A DNA stretch of 64,000 bases from Streptomyces odontomachi (GTDB lineage: Bacteria > Actinomycetota > Actinomycetes > Streptomycetales > Streptomycetaceae), in the NCBI RefSeq assembly GCF_024435355.1, contig NZ_JAMJWG010000002.1, positions 496,001-560,000 on the forward strand, in the 5' to 3' direction. The notes below the pieces were generated by a model, which saw only the letters and a program-made list of their open reading frames with translations, made no database searches and was not told where the DNA came from. Position numbers and translations under genes: made by a program. This document shows, in pieces, positions 51,714 through 61,054 of the stretch; within the stretch, counting starts at the first letter, position 1, and each line of letters starts with the position of its first letter.

Positions 51714-53336
51714 CTATGCCCGCTCGGCGTGGAGTTCGTGCAGCCTCAGTTGCAGCCAGGCGGCCAGCCGGGTGTCAGGGTCGTCCAGATCGAGCTCGAA
51801 CAGTTTCTGGATCCGGCGGATGCGGTAGCGCAGGGTGTTCTCGTGCACGGACAGACGGGCGGCGGCGGGGATCGCCTCGCCGAAGGCGTTCAGGTAGGCG
51901 AGCAGCGATGCGGCGTAGGTGGAGCTGTGCCGTGCGTCGTGAGCGATGATGCGCTGCACCGGTCCGGGGGCCAGCTCCTCCCCCGGCGCGCCGCGTTCGA
52001 GCAGTTCGAGCAGCAGGACGCGGCTGCGTACATCGTCGACCGTGGCGACCGCGGCCGGCTCGGGGGCCACGGCCAGGGCGCGCAGCACGCGGTCGGCGGT
52101 GCGCCGGCAGGCGGCCACCTGGTCCAGGCGCTCCCCGATCGCGCTGATACCGGCGCTGAGCGCGAGGTTCGTACTGCGCTGCACGGTGTCGCAGATGTTC
52201 TCGGCGAACCTGACGATCCGCTGTACCGCGGTGTCGTCACCGCGTAGCGGCAGCAGTGCGTACACGGTGCCGCCAGCGGCCGTGCACAGGGCCTGCGGGT
52301 GCCATGCCTCGCAGTAGAGGTTGACCAGGTCGACGATCCGCGCGCCGGCCAGGCCCGGGATCTCTTCGGGCACCGGCCGGGCGAAGGCCACCACGACCGT
52401 GGACGCCTCGTGGGACAGGCCGAGTTGGGCGGCTGCGGTGCGTCCGCTGAGGCCGCCGTCGAGCAGTGAGCCCAGCACCTCCGCCCGCCGCCACCGGTCG
52501 GGATCGCGGTGCGTACGCGCCCGCAGCAGGTGCAGCGCGGTGACCTTCGCCGCCTCGTCCAGCGCGGCTTCGGCGCCGTCGCCGAGGGCCGGGTCCCCGT
52601 CGAGCACCCACAGCAGACCCAGCAGCTGGGATCCGGCGCGGACCGCGACGGCCAGCCGATCGGTGTGATCCGCCGCCGGAATGTCGAACCGGACGGGACC
52701 GGTGGCCCGGATGACCCGCCGGTACTCGTCGCTGTTGCCCTCCCGGTGCGGCGTCTGCCGGCCCAGGATGGCCTTGCGGCGGATGTCGTCGATCTCCTGG
52801 TGCGGCAGGCTGGAGTGGGCCAGGACGTGCCCCTGCGGATCCTCGATGGTGACGGCGCCGCCCACCTGGTGGGCGATCACGTTGGCCAGCGCGAAGAGGT
52901 CGCCGATGCCGACGGAGTCGTACCGTCCCGCGGCGGGCTCCAGGGCACCGGTCACCGCGGTCACGAGGGCATCGAAGTGTCGCCACGGCAGGTTGTCCGG
53001 CACCGTGCACAGCGCCACGCCTGCCTCGCGTGCCGCCGAGACGGCCGTACCGAGGTCGCCACCGCGCGGCTTGACCACGACGGTCCGGTAGCCCGCCGCC
53101 CCGGCCTGCCGGATGGCCTCGCGGGTCTCCTCCGCCCCGACATGGCCGCCGACCAGCATCAACAGCCCCTCGGGCAGGGGCGGCACAGGCTCGTGCAGGC
53201 CCTGGATGAGCTGTCCTCCGACGGTGACGTCCTCGCCGTGCGGCGCACATTCGACGTGCAGGACGAGGGGGCCGAGCGTATCGCGCAACCTACGGAGAGT
53301 GAGGTGTCCCGAGCCCGGTGCCTGTGGCGCTGCCAT
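51714..53336 (-). CDS. PucR-family transcriptional regulator
   Basis: 540 residues. An N-terminal PucR-type ligand domain (LTLRRLRDTLGPLVLHV), a GAF-like middle (GGAVTIEDPQGHVLAHSS; DRLAVAVRAGSQLLGLLWVL) and the C-terminal PucR helix-turn-helix (LSVHENTLRYRIRRIQKLFELDLDDPDTRLAAWLQL). ATG 53336 is chosen; it lacks a clear ribosome site. TACGAT on the minus strand (53376-53381) is a possible -10. Divergent from the peptide transporter and beside the amidohydrolase, either of which it may regulate. Confidence 0.88.
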   Translation of the reverse strand: MAAPQAPGSGHLTLRRLRDTLGPLVLHVECAPHGEDVTVGGQLIQGLHEPVPPLPEGLLMLVGGHVGAEETREAIRQAGAAGYRTVVVKPRGGDLGTAVSAAREAGVALCTVPDNLPWRHFDALVTAVTGALEPAAGRYDSVGIGDLFALANVIAHQVGGAVTIEDPQGHVLAHSSLPHQEIDDIRRKAILGRQTPHREGNSDEYRRVIRATGPVRFDIPAADHTDRLAVAVRAGSQLLGLLWVLDGDPALGDGAEAALDEAAKVTALHLLRARTHRDPDRWRRAEVLGSLLDGGLSGRTAAAQLGLSHEASTVVVAFARPVPEEIPGLAGARIVDLVNLYCEAWHPQALCTAAGGTVYALLPLRGDDTAVQRIVRFAENICDTVQRSTNLALSAGISAIGERLDQVAACRRTADRVLRALAVAPEPAAVATVDDVRSRVLLLELLERGAPGEELAPGPVQRIIAHDARHSSTYAASLLAYLNAFGEAIPAAARLSVHENTLRYRIRRIQKLFELDLDDPDTRLAAWLQLRLHELHAERA

Positions 53337-53491
53337 GTCTGGAAATGATCGCTCTGAGCTGGTCGGCACGCGGTCATCGTAAGCACACGGCGATCCCGCA
53401 CTACAAGGCTCTTTCCGCTGGTCGGCACCGTCCAGGGCCTGTTCCCGCGCGCGCCGGGCGAGTTGTCCGGCCACCGAGTCACCGTGTGTTT

Positions 53492-53510
53492 CACGCCGGT
53501 GAACGGCGTG
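53492..53510. other. Short perfect hairpin in the divergent region
   Basis: CACGCCG (53492-53498) and CGGCGTG (53504-53510) surround a GTGAA loop, inside a CACGCCGGTGAACGGCGTG stretch. It may be an operator palindrome for PucR or a transporter regulator. Confidence 0.4.
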
Positions 53511-53601
53511 TGGAGCCCGACAAACGCACTGGGGTGTTTTTGCGGACCCCGACGATGTCCGGTCTGCGGTAGTGCGGGAATCTCGGTGCCCCGAATCCGT
53601 A

Positions 53602-53764
53602 ACGACCTGGGGGCGATAGAGCGCGGATCAGCGAGCGGCGTCTGGTGCGTGCGATCGCAAGGCGGCGGAGCGTCCTCGTAGCGGAGCTATGTGGACGTTT
53701 CGCCAACGCGGCGAGCGTGCGTGCCAGACGCCGGGAGCCCGCGGGCTATTGCCCCCCAGGTCGT
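53602..53764. repeat. 163-bp long imperfect palindrome, MITE-like
   Basis: Nested arms face each other. The outer pair is ACGACCTGGGGGCGATAG (53602-53619) with CTATTGCCCCCCAGGTCGT (53746-53764), one base of gap and one mismatch. The middle pair is CGGCGTCTGG (53636-53645) with CCAGACGCCG (53724-53733), exact. The inner pair GGCGGAGCGTCC (53664-53675) and GGACGTTTCGCC (53693-53704) closes with GU pairs. The element ends 20 bp before the start of the peptide-binding lipoprotein gene. It carries no gene. It could be a miniature transposable element or a structured leader. Confidence 0.65.
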
Positions 53765-53783
53765 AAGACCCCTGGAGGTGGCC

Positions 53784-55400
53784 GTGTTCGCTGGTCCGGC
53801 AAGCGTGCGCGGGATACGAAAATGGGCTGTCGCCGGTGTGGTGTCCCTTCTGGTGGCGGCGTCCGGCGCATGTGCCGGACCCGGCACCCGTGGCGCGACG
53901 GCGGGGCCCGACGGGGGCTCCTTCACCGTGGGGGTGCCGGCCTGGTACGTCGCCCACCTCACCCCCGGCCGGGCCGGCAAGAGCAGCGTCGCGGACGCGG
54001 TGTGGACCCCGCTGACCCGGATCGACGCGTCCGGGAAGGTACGCAATGCGGTGGCCGAATCCATACGGTCCAGGGATCACCGGCACTGGACCATCAGGCT
54101 GAAGGCGCACGGAACGTTCCAGAACGGTGAACCGGTCACCGCCCAGTCCTTCGCCGACTCGTGGAACGCATCCGCGTACGGGCCGAACGCCATGCCGTAC
54201 GGCTATCTCTTCGCCGGCATCGAGGGATATGCGGACCTCAACCCGCTCAAGGGCAGGCCCACCGCCAAGACGCTGTCCGGTGTGCAGGTGGTCGACCCGC
54301 TGACCTTGCGTGTCACGCTGGCCAAGCCGCTGTCGGTCTTCCCGTACACGCTGGCCAGTACGGTCTTCGCACCGATGCCGAAGGCCGCGTTCAAGGATCT
54401 CGCCGGCTACGACCGCCGTCCGATCGGCAACGGACCGTACGAAGTCGCGGCGCCGGGTCTCCAGCCGGGCAGCCAGCAACTGACCCTCACCCGCTTCGAC
54501 CACTACGCGGGCCGGCCGGGCGGCGCGGCGCGCATCACCGTGAAGACGTACCAGGACGATGCGACCGCCTACACCAACTTCCAGGCCGGTGCGGTGGACC
54601 TCGCGCTCGCCACGGGCAGCCAGCTCGCCCAGGCCCGCCATGCCCGGCCCGAGCAGGTGTCGACAGCGGTCACCGGCAGCGTCGTCTATCTCGGGTTCCC
54701 CCTGTGGGACCGGGCGTTCGCCGATCCGCGGCTGCGTCGCGCCTTCTCCCTCGCCGTCAACCGCAGGGCCGTCGCACACGCACTGCTCCAGGACCTGGCC
54801 CACCCGGCCACGGGAATCACCTCCGACGTCGTCACCGGTGGCGGGCGACCCGCCTGCGGCGACTGCCGCTACGACCCCGCGCAGGCCAGGAGACTGCTCG
54901 CCGCGGCCGGCGGCTGGCACGGGCACCTGACCCTGTGGACCCAGCAGGACCCGCTGATGCAGACCGTGCTCGAAGCCGTGCTCAACCAGCTGCGCAGCAA
55001 CCTCGGCATCACCTCGATCACGCTCAGGGCGCAGCCCACCGACCAGCTCTATCCCAACCTCGCGGCGCACAGGACGAACGGCCCGTTCCTGCTCTACATG
55101 GGCCCCGCCTATCCCACCCTGTACGCCCAGGCCGACCAGCTCTTCTCGGCGGCGTCCTTCACCAACACCACCGGCTACCGCAGCACCCGCTTCACGGACC
55201 TCCTCACCCGAGCCGCTGCCGCCGGCAGCACGGCCCGCACCACGGACCTCTCCCAGCAGGCCGAACGCACCGCGCTGGCCGATCTGCCGCTGGCACCCCT
55301 CTACCACCCGGTCTCCGGCGCCGTGCACGCGAAGAACCTCGACGGCGTACGGCTCGACTACCTGGGCGACGTGCAGCTTGCGCACATCACCGTCCGCTGA
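53784..55400 (+). CDS. Oligopeptide ABC transporter substrate-binding lipoprotein
   Basis: 538 residues, SBP family 5 (DppA/OppA type). GTG 53784 is selected because GGAGG lies five bases upstream; the open frame further 5' runs through the palindromic element and is not coding. A hydrophobic signal leads to a lipobox-like SGAC. The mature part has the family pattern (SVADAVWTPLTRID; HWTIRLKAHGTFQNGEPVTA; PDPL-like LRRAFSLAVNRRAVAHALL). It captures peptides or nickel-type ligands outside the cell and starts the transporter operon. Confidence 0.9.
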   Translation: MFAGPASVRGIRKWAVAGVVSLLVAASGACAGPGTRGATAGPDGGSFTVGVPAWYVAHLTPGRAGKSSVADAVWTPLTRIDASGKVRNAVAESIRSRDHRHWTIRLKAHGTFQNGEPVTAQSFADSWNASAYGPNAMPYGYLFAGIEGYADLNPLKGRPTAKTLSGVQVVDPLTLRVTLAKPLSVFPYTLASTVFAPMPKAAFKDLAGYDRRPIGNGPYEVAAPGLQPGSQQLTLTRFDHYAGRPGGAARITVKTYQDDATAYTNFQAGAVDLALATGSQLAQARHARPEQVSTAVTGSVVYLGFPLWDRAFADPRLRRAFSLAVNRRAVAHALLQDLAHPATGITSDVVTGGGRPACGDCRYDPAQARRLLAAAGGWHGHLTLWTQQDPLMQTVLEAVLNQLRSNLGITSITLRAQPTDQLYPNLAAHRTNGPFLLYMGPAYPTLYAQADQLFSAASFTNTTGYRSTRFTDLLTRAAAAGSTARTTDLSQQAERTALADLPLAPLYHPVSGAVHAKNLDGVRLDYLGDVQLAHITVR

Positions 55401-55469
55401 GGGCCCGCCCCGCCGCCGTCCTTGCCCGTACCGCGCTTGCCCGTACCGCCGTTGAAGGAAGGAGCGAGG

Positions 55470-56399
55470 ATGGCCCGCTTTCTCATCCGCCGGTTGCTCA
55501 CGATGGTTCCGGTCGTACTCGGCACCACGTTCGTCATCTATGCCACGGTCTACGCCCTGCCCGGCGACCCGGTCCAGGCACTCGCAGGCCCGGACCGAGC
55601 CGTCAGCCCGGCCGCCGCGGCCGCCATCAGAGCCCACTACCAGCTGGGCGATCCGTTCCTCGTGCAGTACGGGCACTATCTGCTCGGCCTGCTGCACGGC
55701 GACTTCGGAATCGACTTCAATGACACGCCGGTCTCCTCGATCATCGCGGCGGGCTGGCCCGTCACGGTGCGCCTCGCCCTGATGACCTGGGTCCTCCAGG
55801 CGCTGATCGGTGTGGGCCTGGGGGTACTGGCCGCCGTACGGGCGGGGCGCGCCCTGGACTTCGTCGTGCTGGGCGGCTCCACCCTGGTGCTGGCGGTGCC
55901 GTACTTCATCACCGCGTACGTCGCCCAGATCGTGCTCGGTGACCGGCTGGGCTGGTTCCCGGTGTCCGGTGTCGACGCGGGCTGGCCGCGTAGTTACCTG
56001 GTTCCCGCGCTGTGCCTGGCCCTGCTCGGCATCCCCGAGGTGGCGCGTCTGACCAGGACCGGGGTGCTGGAGAACCGGCACGCGGAGTTCGTCGACACCG
56101 CCGTCGCCAAAGGCATGGGCCAGGCCCGCGTCCTGGTGCGGCACGTCCTGCGCACCGCGCTGATCCCCGTGGTGTCCCTGCTCGGTCTCACCCTCGGCAC
56201 GCTGCTCTCCGGCACCATCCTGATCGAGGGGATCTTCAATCTGCCCGGACTGGGTTTCCAGACCTTCCAGGGCATCCAGCAACACAACGGCCCGGTCGTC
56301 GTCGGTATCAGCACCCTGCTCGTGCTCACCTTCCTGTTCATCAACCTCATCGTCGACGTCCTCTACGTCGTCATCGACCCGAGGATCCGCCTTGACTAG
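55470..56399 (+). CDS. Peptide ABC transporter permease (DppB type)
   Basis: 309 residues, six membrane helices. It begins ARFLIRRLLTMVPVVLGTTFV as usual, with the EAA-type loop AVAKGMGQARVLVRHVLRTALIPV and the family end INLIVDVLYVVIDPRI. ATG 55470 has GGAGCGAGG upstream. Its last codons overlap the next permease gene by 8 bp. Confidence 0.94.
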   Translation: MARFLIRRLLTMVPVVLGTTFVIYATVYALPGDPVQALAGPDRAVSPAAAAAIRAHYQLGDPFLVQYGHYLLGLLHGDFGIDFNDTPVSSIIAAGWPVTVRLALMTWVLQALIGVGLGVLAAVRAGRALDFVVLGGSTLVLAVPYFITAYVAQIVLGDRLGWFPVSGVDAGWPRSYLVPALCLALLGIPEVARLTRTGVLENRHAEFVDTAVAKGMGQARVLVRHVLRTALIPVVSLLGLTLGTLLSGTILIEGIFNLPGLGFQTFQGIQQHNGPVVVGISTLLVLTFLFINLIVDVLYVVIDPRIRLD

Positions 56400-57285
56400 C
56401 CAGCTGACCGCCGTTTCCGAGGACGTCCACCGTCTCTCGGCCGCCAGCCGGGGGCTCGGCTCCCGGCTCCGCTCGCCCCGCTTCTTCCTCGCGGCCTCCA
56501 CGGTGGCGGTGTTGTGTCTGATCGCCGCCTTCCCCGGCGCCTTCGCCGGCTGGTTCGGGCACGGCGACCCGCACTCCTGCAATCTCGACCACAGCGGCCA
56601 GGGCCCCTCCCCGGGGCACCCGTTCGGCTATGACATCCAGGGGTGCGACCTGTACAGCAACGTCATCCACGGCACCCGCGACTCGCTCGGCATCGGGCTG
56701 CTCACCACGGGCCTCACCCTGGTGGCCGCGGTCGTCCTGGGCTCCCTCGCCGGCTATCTCGGCGGGGTCGCCGACCTGGTGATCAGCCGGGTGATGGACG
56801 TCTTCTTCGGCTTTCCCACCCTCATCGGCATGATCGTGGTGCTCGAGTCGTTCAGCGTGCACAGCGTCTGGACCGTCTCGGTGGTCCTCGCCCTGTTCTC
56901 CTGGCCCGTCATGACCCGCATCATGCGTTCCTCCGTGCTGGCCGTGCGCGGCCTTGACTACGTCACCGCGGCCCGCGCGCTGGGCGCCTCGCACACCCGG
57001 GTTCTGCTGCGGCACGTCATCCCCAACGCCATCGCCCCGGTTGCCGTGCTCACCAGCATGAGCATCGGTGCGGTCATGACCGCGGAGGCCGCGCTGACGT
57101 TCCTGGGGGTCGGCCTCGAGGCGCCCGCCCTGTCCTGGGGCGTGCAGCTCAACACCGCCCAGCAGTACTTCACCGAGCATCTCGGACTGCTGCTGTTCCC
57201 TGCTCTCTTCCTGTCCGTTGCCGTTCTCGGCTTCGTCCTGCTGGGCGACTGCCTGCGCGACGCCTTCGACCCGAGGTTGCGATGA
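56392..57285 (+). CDS. Peptide ABC transporter permease (DppC type)
   Basis: 297 residues with TTG start inside the end of the previous gene. Features are SPRFFLAASTVAVLCLIA, a periplasmic loop with HPFGYDIQGCDLYSNVIHGTRDSL, and the EAA loop ALGASHTRVLLRHVIPNAIAP. The end [13 protein letters not shown] is typical. Overlaps the ATPase start by 4 bp. Confidence 0.94.
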   Translation: MTSQLTAVSEDVHRLSAASRGLGSRLRSPRFFLAASTVAVLCLIAAFPGAFAGWFGHGDPHSCNLDHSGQGPSPGHPFGYDIQGCDLYSNVIHGTRDSLGIGLLTTGLTLVAAVVLGSLAGYLGGVADLVISRVMDVFFGFPTLIGMIVVLESFSVHSVWTVSVVLALFSWPVMTRIMRSSVLAVRGLDYVTAARALGASHTRVLLRHVIPNAIAPVAVLTSMSIGAVMTAEAALTFLGVGLEAPALSWGVQLNTAQQYFTEHLGLLLFPALFLSVAVLGFVLLGDCLRDAFDPRLR

Positions 57286-58367
57286 CCACGCCCGCCCGCC
57301 GCACGTTCCGCCCCGGCACTACCGTGCCGACCTCCGCCGAGCCGTCCGGGTTTCCCGGGGCCCCCGGGTTTCCCGGCTACGATCCCGAAGCCCCGCCGCT
57401 GGCCGTCGACGACCTGCGCGTGGAGTTCGCCGCCACCCGTACCCGGCCGCGCACCACCGTGGTGGACGGCGCGTCGTACCAGGTCGACGCGGGCCGGACG
57501 CTTGCCGTGGTGGGTGAGTCGGGCAGCGGCAAGAGCCTCACGGCACGTGCCGCGCTCGGTGTGCTGCCGCCCGGCGCCCGCGTCGTCTCGGGGTCGGTGC
57601 GCCTGCACGGCATCGACCTGCTCACGCTGGATCCGCACCGGCTGGGGGCGCTGCGTGGCCGCCACCTCGGCCTGGTCTTCCAGGACGCCCTTGCCGCGCT
57701 CAACCCGGTACTTCCGGTGGGGTACCAGATCGCGGAGATGTACCGCGTACACGAGCGGGCGAGCCGCAAGCAGGCGGCGCTGCGGGCCGTGGCCATGCTC
57801 GACCGGGTCCGGATCCCCGACGCGGCCCGGCGGGCGGGCGACTACCCGCACCAGTTCTCCGGCGGGATGCGCCAGCGTGTGCTGATCGCCATGGCACTCG
57901 CGCTGACCCCCCGGGTCCTGATCGCCGACGAACCCACCACCGCCCTGGACGTCACCGTCCAGGCCCGGATCCTCGACCTGCTGCGGGAGCTGCAACAAGA
58001 GCACCACCTCGCCCTCGTCCTCATCAGTCACGACCTGGCCGTGGTCGCCCGGGCGGCCGACGAGGTGGCGGTGATGTACGCGGGCCGGGTCGTCGAACGG
58101 GCTCCCGCCGACACCCTGTACGCCCGCCCCGCGCACCCCTACACCCGTGCCCTCATGGACGCGGTGCCGCGCCGCGGGCGGCGCGGGCTGCCACTGGCGG
58201 CGCTGCCCGGTACACCCCCCGATCCGGCCCACCTGCCCGGCGGCTGCCCCTTCCGGCCGCGCTGTCCCCTGGCGGGCGAGGAGTGCGCGACCGCTCCCGC
58301 GACGCACACCGCCGGCCCCGGGCACACCAGCGCATGCCACCACTGGCAGGAGGTCACCGCAGCATGA
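57282..58367 (+). CDS. Peptide ABC transporter ATPase (DppD type)
   Basis: 361 residues. Walker [13 protein letters not shown]-loop [12 protein letters not shown], signature FSGGMRQR, Walker [14 protein letters not shown], switch His in ISHDLAVV. The oligopeptide C-terminal extension carries the Cys-rich [14 protein letters not shown] motif. It overlaps both neighbours by ATGA. Confidence 0.95.
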   Translation: MTTPARRTFRPGTTVPTSAEPSGFPGAPGFPGYDPEAPPLAVDDLRVEFAATRTRPRTTVVDGASYQVDAGRTLAVVGESGSGKSLTARAALGVLPPGARVVSGSVRLHGIDLLTLDPHRLGALRGRHLGLVFQDALAALNPVLPVGYQIAEMYRVHERASRKQAALRAVAMLDRVRIPDAARRAGDYPHQFSGGMRQRVLIAMALALTPRVLIADEPTTALDVTVQARILDLLRELQQEHHLALVLISHDLAVVARAADEVAVMYAGRVVERAPADTLYARPAHPYTRALMDAVPRRGRRGLPLAALPGTPPDPAHLPGGCPFRPRCPLAGEECATAPATHTAGPGHTSACHHWQEVTAA

Positions 58368-59206
58368 CCGGCACCCCGGCAGCGTCCCCCGTCGTCCTGG
58401 ACGTGACCGACCTCGTCAAACACCATCCCGCTGCGCGCCCCGTCGGCCTGCGGCGCCGCGCGGACCGCATCGCCGTGGTCAACGGCGTGAGCCTTTCGCT
58501 GCGCCGCGGTGAGACCCTCGGCCTGGTGGGCGGGTCAGGGTGTGGCAAGTCGACCCTGGCACGCGTGCTCACCGCCGTGGACCGGCCGACATCCGGCCGG
58601 ATCACGGTACTCGGCACCCGCCTGGACACGCTCCGCGGTCGTGCACTGCGCACCGCCCGCCGCACCATCCAGCTGGTCTTCCAGGATCCGTACACCTGCC
58701 TGGATCCGCGGATGACGGCCGGAGACATCGTGCGCGAGCCGCTGCTCATCCACCGTGACCTCACGCCGCGTGCGGACCATCGCCGGCGCGTCGGCGAGCT
58801 CTTCGAGCTCGTCGGTCTCAACCCCGATCATGCCGATCGCCGACCGCACGAGTTCTCCGGCGGTCAGCGGCAACGCATCGGCATCGCACGCGCGCTGGCG
58901 CTGCGCCCGCGGATCCTGGTGTGCGACGAACCGGTGTCCGCCCTCGACGTCTCCGTCCAGGCCCAGATCGTCAACCTCTTCACCTCGCTCCAGCGCGAGT
59001 TGGGACTTGCCTGCCTGTTCATCGCCCATGACCTCGCCGTGGTCGAGCACGTCGCCGACCGGGTCGCCGTCATGGATCAGGGCCGCATCGTGGAGCAGGG
59101 AACCGTGAGTCAGATCTACGACACCCCTGAGCACCCCTGCACCCGGGCCCTGCTGAACGCCTCCCCCACGCTCGACCGCACTCCGCGCGCCGGGTCCCCG
59201 TCCTGA
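58364..59206 (+). CDS. Peptide ABC transporter ATPase (DppF type)
   Basis: 280 residues. Walker A GGSGCGKST, Q-loop FQDPYTCLDPRM, signature FSGGQRQR, Walker B ILVCDEPVSALDV, switch His in IAHDLAVV. The ATG at 58364 overlaps the DppD-type stop. It is shorter than usual at the C-terminus, lacking the Cys-rich tail. Last gene of the operon. Confidence 0.95.
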   Translation: MTGTPAASPVVLDVTDLVKHHPAARPVGLRRRADRIAVVNGVSLSLRRGETLGLVGGSGCGKSTLARVLTAVDRPTSGRITVLGTRLDTLRGRALRTARRTIQLVFQDPYTCLDPRMTAGDIVREPLLIHRDLTPRADHRRRVGELFELVGLNPDHADRRPHEFSGGQRQRIGIARALALRPRILVCDEPVSALDVSVQAQIVNLFTSLQRELGLACLFIAHDLAVVEHVADRVAVMDQGRIVEQGTVSQIYDTPEHPCTRALLNASPTLDRTPRAGSPS

Positions 59207-59214
59207 CGCGGAGC

Positions 59215-59234
59215 CCTGCCGGCACTCCGGCAGG
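59215..59234 (+). terminator. Terminator hairpin after the peptide-transporter operon
   Basis: CCTGCCGG (59215-59222), loop CACT, CCGGCAGG (59227-59234): an exact 8-bp stem 9 bp past the last stop, followed by TGCGTTTCGG. The gap to the next gene (59235-59388) has no supported feature. Confidence 0.6.
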
Positions 59235-59388
59235 TGCGTTTCGGCGGGTGATCCAGCGGTGGTTTTCGGCATATCAGGGTGGGATGTCGGTCATTTGCGC
59301 AGAGGCTGCGCGTCGCCGGTGGCAGAGCGACACGGGCCGTGACAAGTTCGGAGCACCGAAATTCGAACAGCCACTGGGGGGTTAAGGC

Positions 59389-60396
59389 ATGTCTCGGTTC
59401 AGATCCACCTTCTTCGCCTTACTGTGTTCCACGCTCCTCGTCACCGCGGGCGCTGCCACGGCCGCGGCAGCGTCCGCCGCGCCGGACGGAGATCCCTGGG
59501 GCGTCGTCTCCCACGCGCCCTCGCCACAGCGGTCGCTCGGGTCGAACGCCTGGACCGCGGCCCGGATGGCGGCGGCGATCCCCGCCGACGGCGCTTCGGC
59601 CACCACCGCGCCGCCCAAGGCCCAGCCGTCCGCCGCCCCCGCCGCGGACCCGCTGTCCGTCGCCCCGCGCCCGGCCGCGGCGACGCCCGAGACCTCCCCG
59701 GCGAGTCCGGCGGTCACGGCGAAGGGGCTGGCCGCGGACGTCAACGCGTCGGTGCTGGTGGGGAAGGTCTTCTTCCACAACACCGTCGACGGCCTCGACT
59801 ACGTGTGCTCGGGATCCTCGGTGAACAGCACCGCCCAGAACGTCGTACTGACCGCGGGACACTGCGTCTACGACGCCGGCGCGTGGGTGACCGACTGGGT
59901 CTTCGTGCCGTACTACGACCACGGCAACCGCCCCTACGGGACCTGGTACGCCGCGAACCTGACCACGTTCACCGGCTGGACGCAGAACAGCTACCGCGAG
60001 TACGACGTCGCCTTCGTCAACGTCTGGAACAACAGCGACACGCTCGGCCACACCGTCGGCGGAGAGGGCCTGCGGACCTGGTCCGGCATCCCGCAGGAGG
60101 TGCTCGGCGTGACGGCACTGGGGTACCCCGCCGGCGCGCCGTACGACGGCGAGTGGCAGTACTACTGCCTGGGGGACGCCACCCTGGACACCAGCGACAA
60201 CACCCTCGGCATGCCCTGCCCGCTGACCGGCGGCAGCAGTGGCGGTCCCTGGATGCAGGAGTACGACAACGCCACCGGCCTCGGCTATGACATGGGCATC
60301 AACGAATCGAGTACGGGTTCCTCCATGTACAGTCCACCGTTCACGTCCGCGGTGGCCGACCTCTACGGTCAGATACAGGACGACGTGTACGCCTGA
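59389..60396 (+). CDS. Secreted trypsin-like serine protease
   Basis: 335 residues. A Sec signal to about Ala31, an Ala/Pro-rich pro-region, and a chymotrypsin-fold catalytic domain with His158 (LTAGHCV), Asp206 (YDVAFV) and Ser284 (GGSSGGPW). The pro-region contains W55-T-x-x-R-M-x-x-A-x-P65, as found in pro-segments of actinobacterial V8-like proteases. The motif recurs in the neighbouring lipoprotein. It acts outside the cell; activation probably needs pro-region removal. Confidence 0.9.
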   Translation: MSRFRSTFFALLCSTLLVTAGAATAAAASAAPDGDPWGVVSHAPSPQRSLGSNAWTAARMAAAIPADGASATTAPPKAQPSAAPAADPLSVAPRPAAATPETSPASPAVTAKGLAADVNASVLVGKVFFHNTVDGLDYVCSGSSVNSTAQNVVLTAGHCVYDAGAWVTDWVFVPYYDHGNRPYGTWYAANLTTFTGWTQNSYREYDVAFVNVWNNSDTLGHTVGGEGLRTWSGIPQEVLGVTALGYPAGAPYDGEWQYYCLGDATLDTSDNTLGMPCPLTGGSSGGPWMQEYDNATGLGYDMGINESSTGSSMYSPPFTSAVADLYGQIQDDVYA

Positions 60397-60414
60397 GGAG
60401 ATGGGGGGACTCAC

Positions 60415-60684
60415 GTGGCGGCCAGTGATCGCAGGTCCGTACGTGCACTGCCGGTCCTGCTGGCCGGACTCTTGCTGACCGCTGCCTGCGGGCAGGACAC
60501 CCGTGGCGAGCCGGGTGACTGCCCGTCCTCTTCCGGGGCCGCCGCGGCCGATGCCGCGACGCGTCACACATCCACCGACGATCCGTCGGCGGTGGCCTCG
60601 TACTGGACGCAGGAGCGCATGGACAGCGCAAAGCCCGCGCCGATGCCCACCAAGGAGGGGGACCGCCCGGCCTGCCCCTCCTGA
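60415..60684 (+). CDS. Small lipoprotein with protease pro-region motif
   Basis: 89 residues, GTG start with GGGGG upstream, 18 bp after the protease gene. The lipobox L-T-A-A-C25 anchors it to the membrane. The mature chain contains W64-T-Q-E-R68-M69-D-S-A72-K-P74, with the same W-T-x2-R-M-x2-A-x-P spacing as the pro-region of the protease upstream (W55-P65), then PMPTKEGD. No other domain is visible. It could be a detached pro-region or inhibitor of that protease, anchored at the cell surface. This is inferred. Confidence 0.7.
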   Translation: MAASDRRSVRALPVLLAGLLLTAACGQDTRGEPGDCPSSSGAAAADAATRHTSTDDPSAVASYWTQERMDSAKPAPMPTKEGDRPACPS

Positions 60685-60732
60685 CCCGTCGACCCCGAGG
60701 TGCTCGTCAGCTCAGCAGCGACCACGCCTCAT

Positions 60733-60778
60733 GGGCGCCCCGAACCCGTCGATATCCCAACGGGCTCGGGGCGCCTTT
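60733..60778 (+). terminator. Rho-independent-type terminator
   Basis: GGGCGCCCCGAACCCGT (60733-60749) pairs with ACGGGCTCGGGGCGCC (60760-60775) with a single mismatch, and TTT follows. It ends the protease/lipoprotein operon. Confidence 0.75.
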
Positions 60779-60896
60779 CGCATGCGCTCGACGCCCGGGG
60801 GGACAAGGCGGTCGGCGCACTCGGTGGGGACCGCGAACGAGACCGCCCCAGCGGAACCCCGCACAAGCACCGAAACCTCTCATGACCAGGTCGGAT

Positions 60897-61035
60897 AACG
60901 CATTAGCAGCCGCAATCACACACCCCAATTATTAAATCTACTTCCAATATTAAATACGGCCCTCATGTATTCCATTGCACTACTTGACAAATCGAAGCTA
61001 TTTCCGGCTTGATGGGCGCGGCACAATAACAGACC
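60897..61035. other. AT-rich promoter region of the chitinase gene
   Basis: The gap 60779-61054 has no gene. From about 60897 the DNA is unusually AT-rich for this genome, with AATTATTAAAT and AATATTAAAT repeats and a TTGACA (about 60984). No -10 at 17 bp is convincing (CTTGAT is at 18). The known Streptomyces chitinase operator (TGGTC-type repeats) was looked for and not found. Confidence 0.4.
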
Positions 61036-61054
61036 TTCCATGAAGGAGAGTTCA

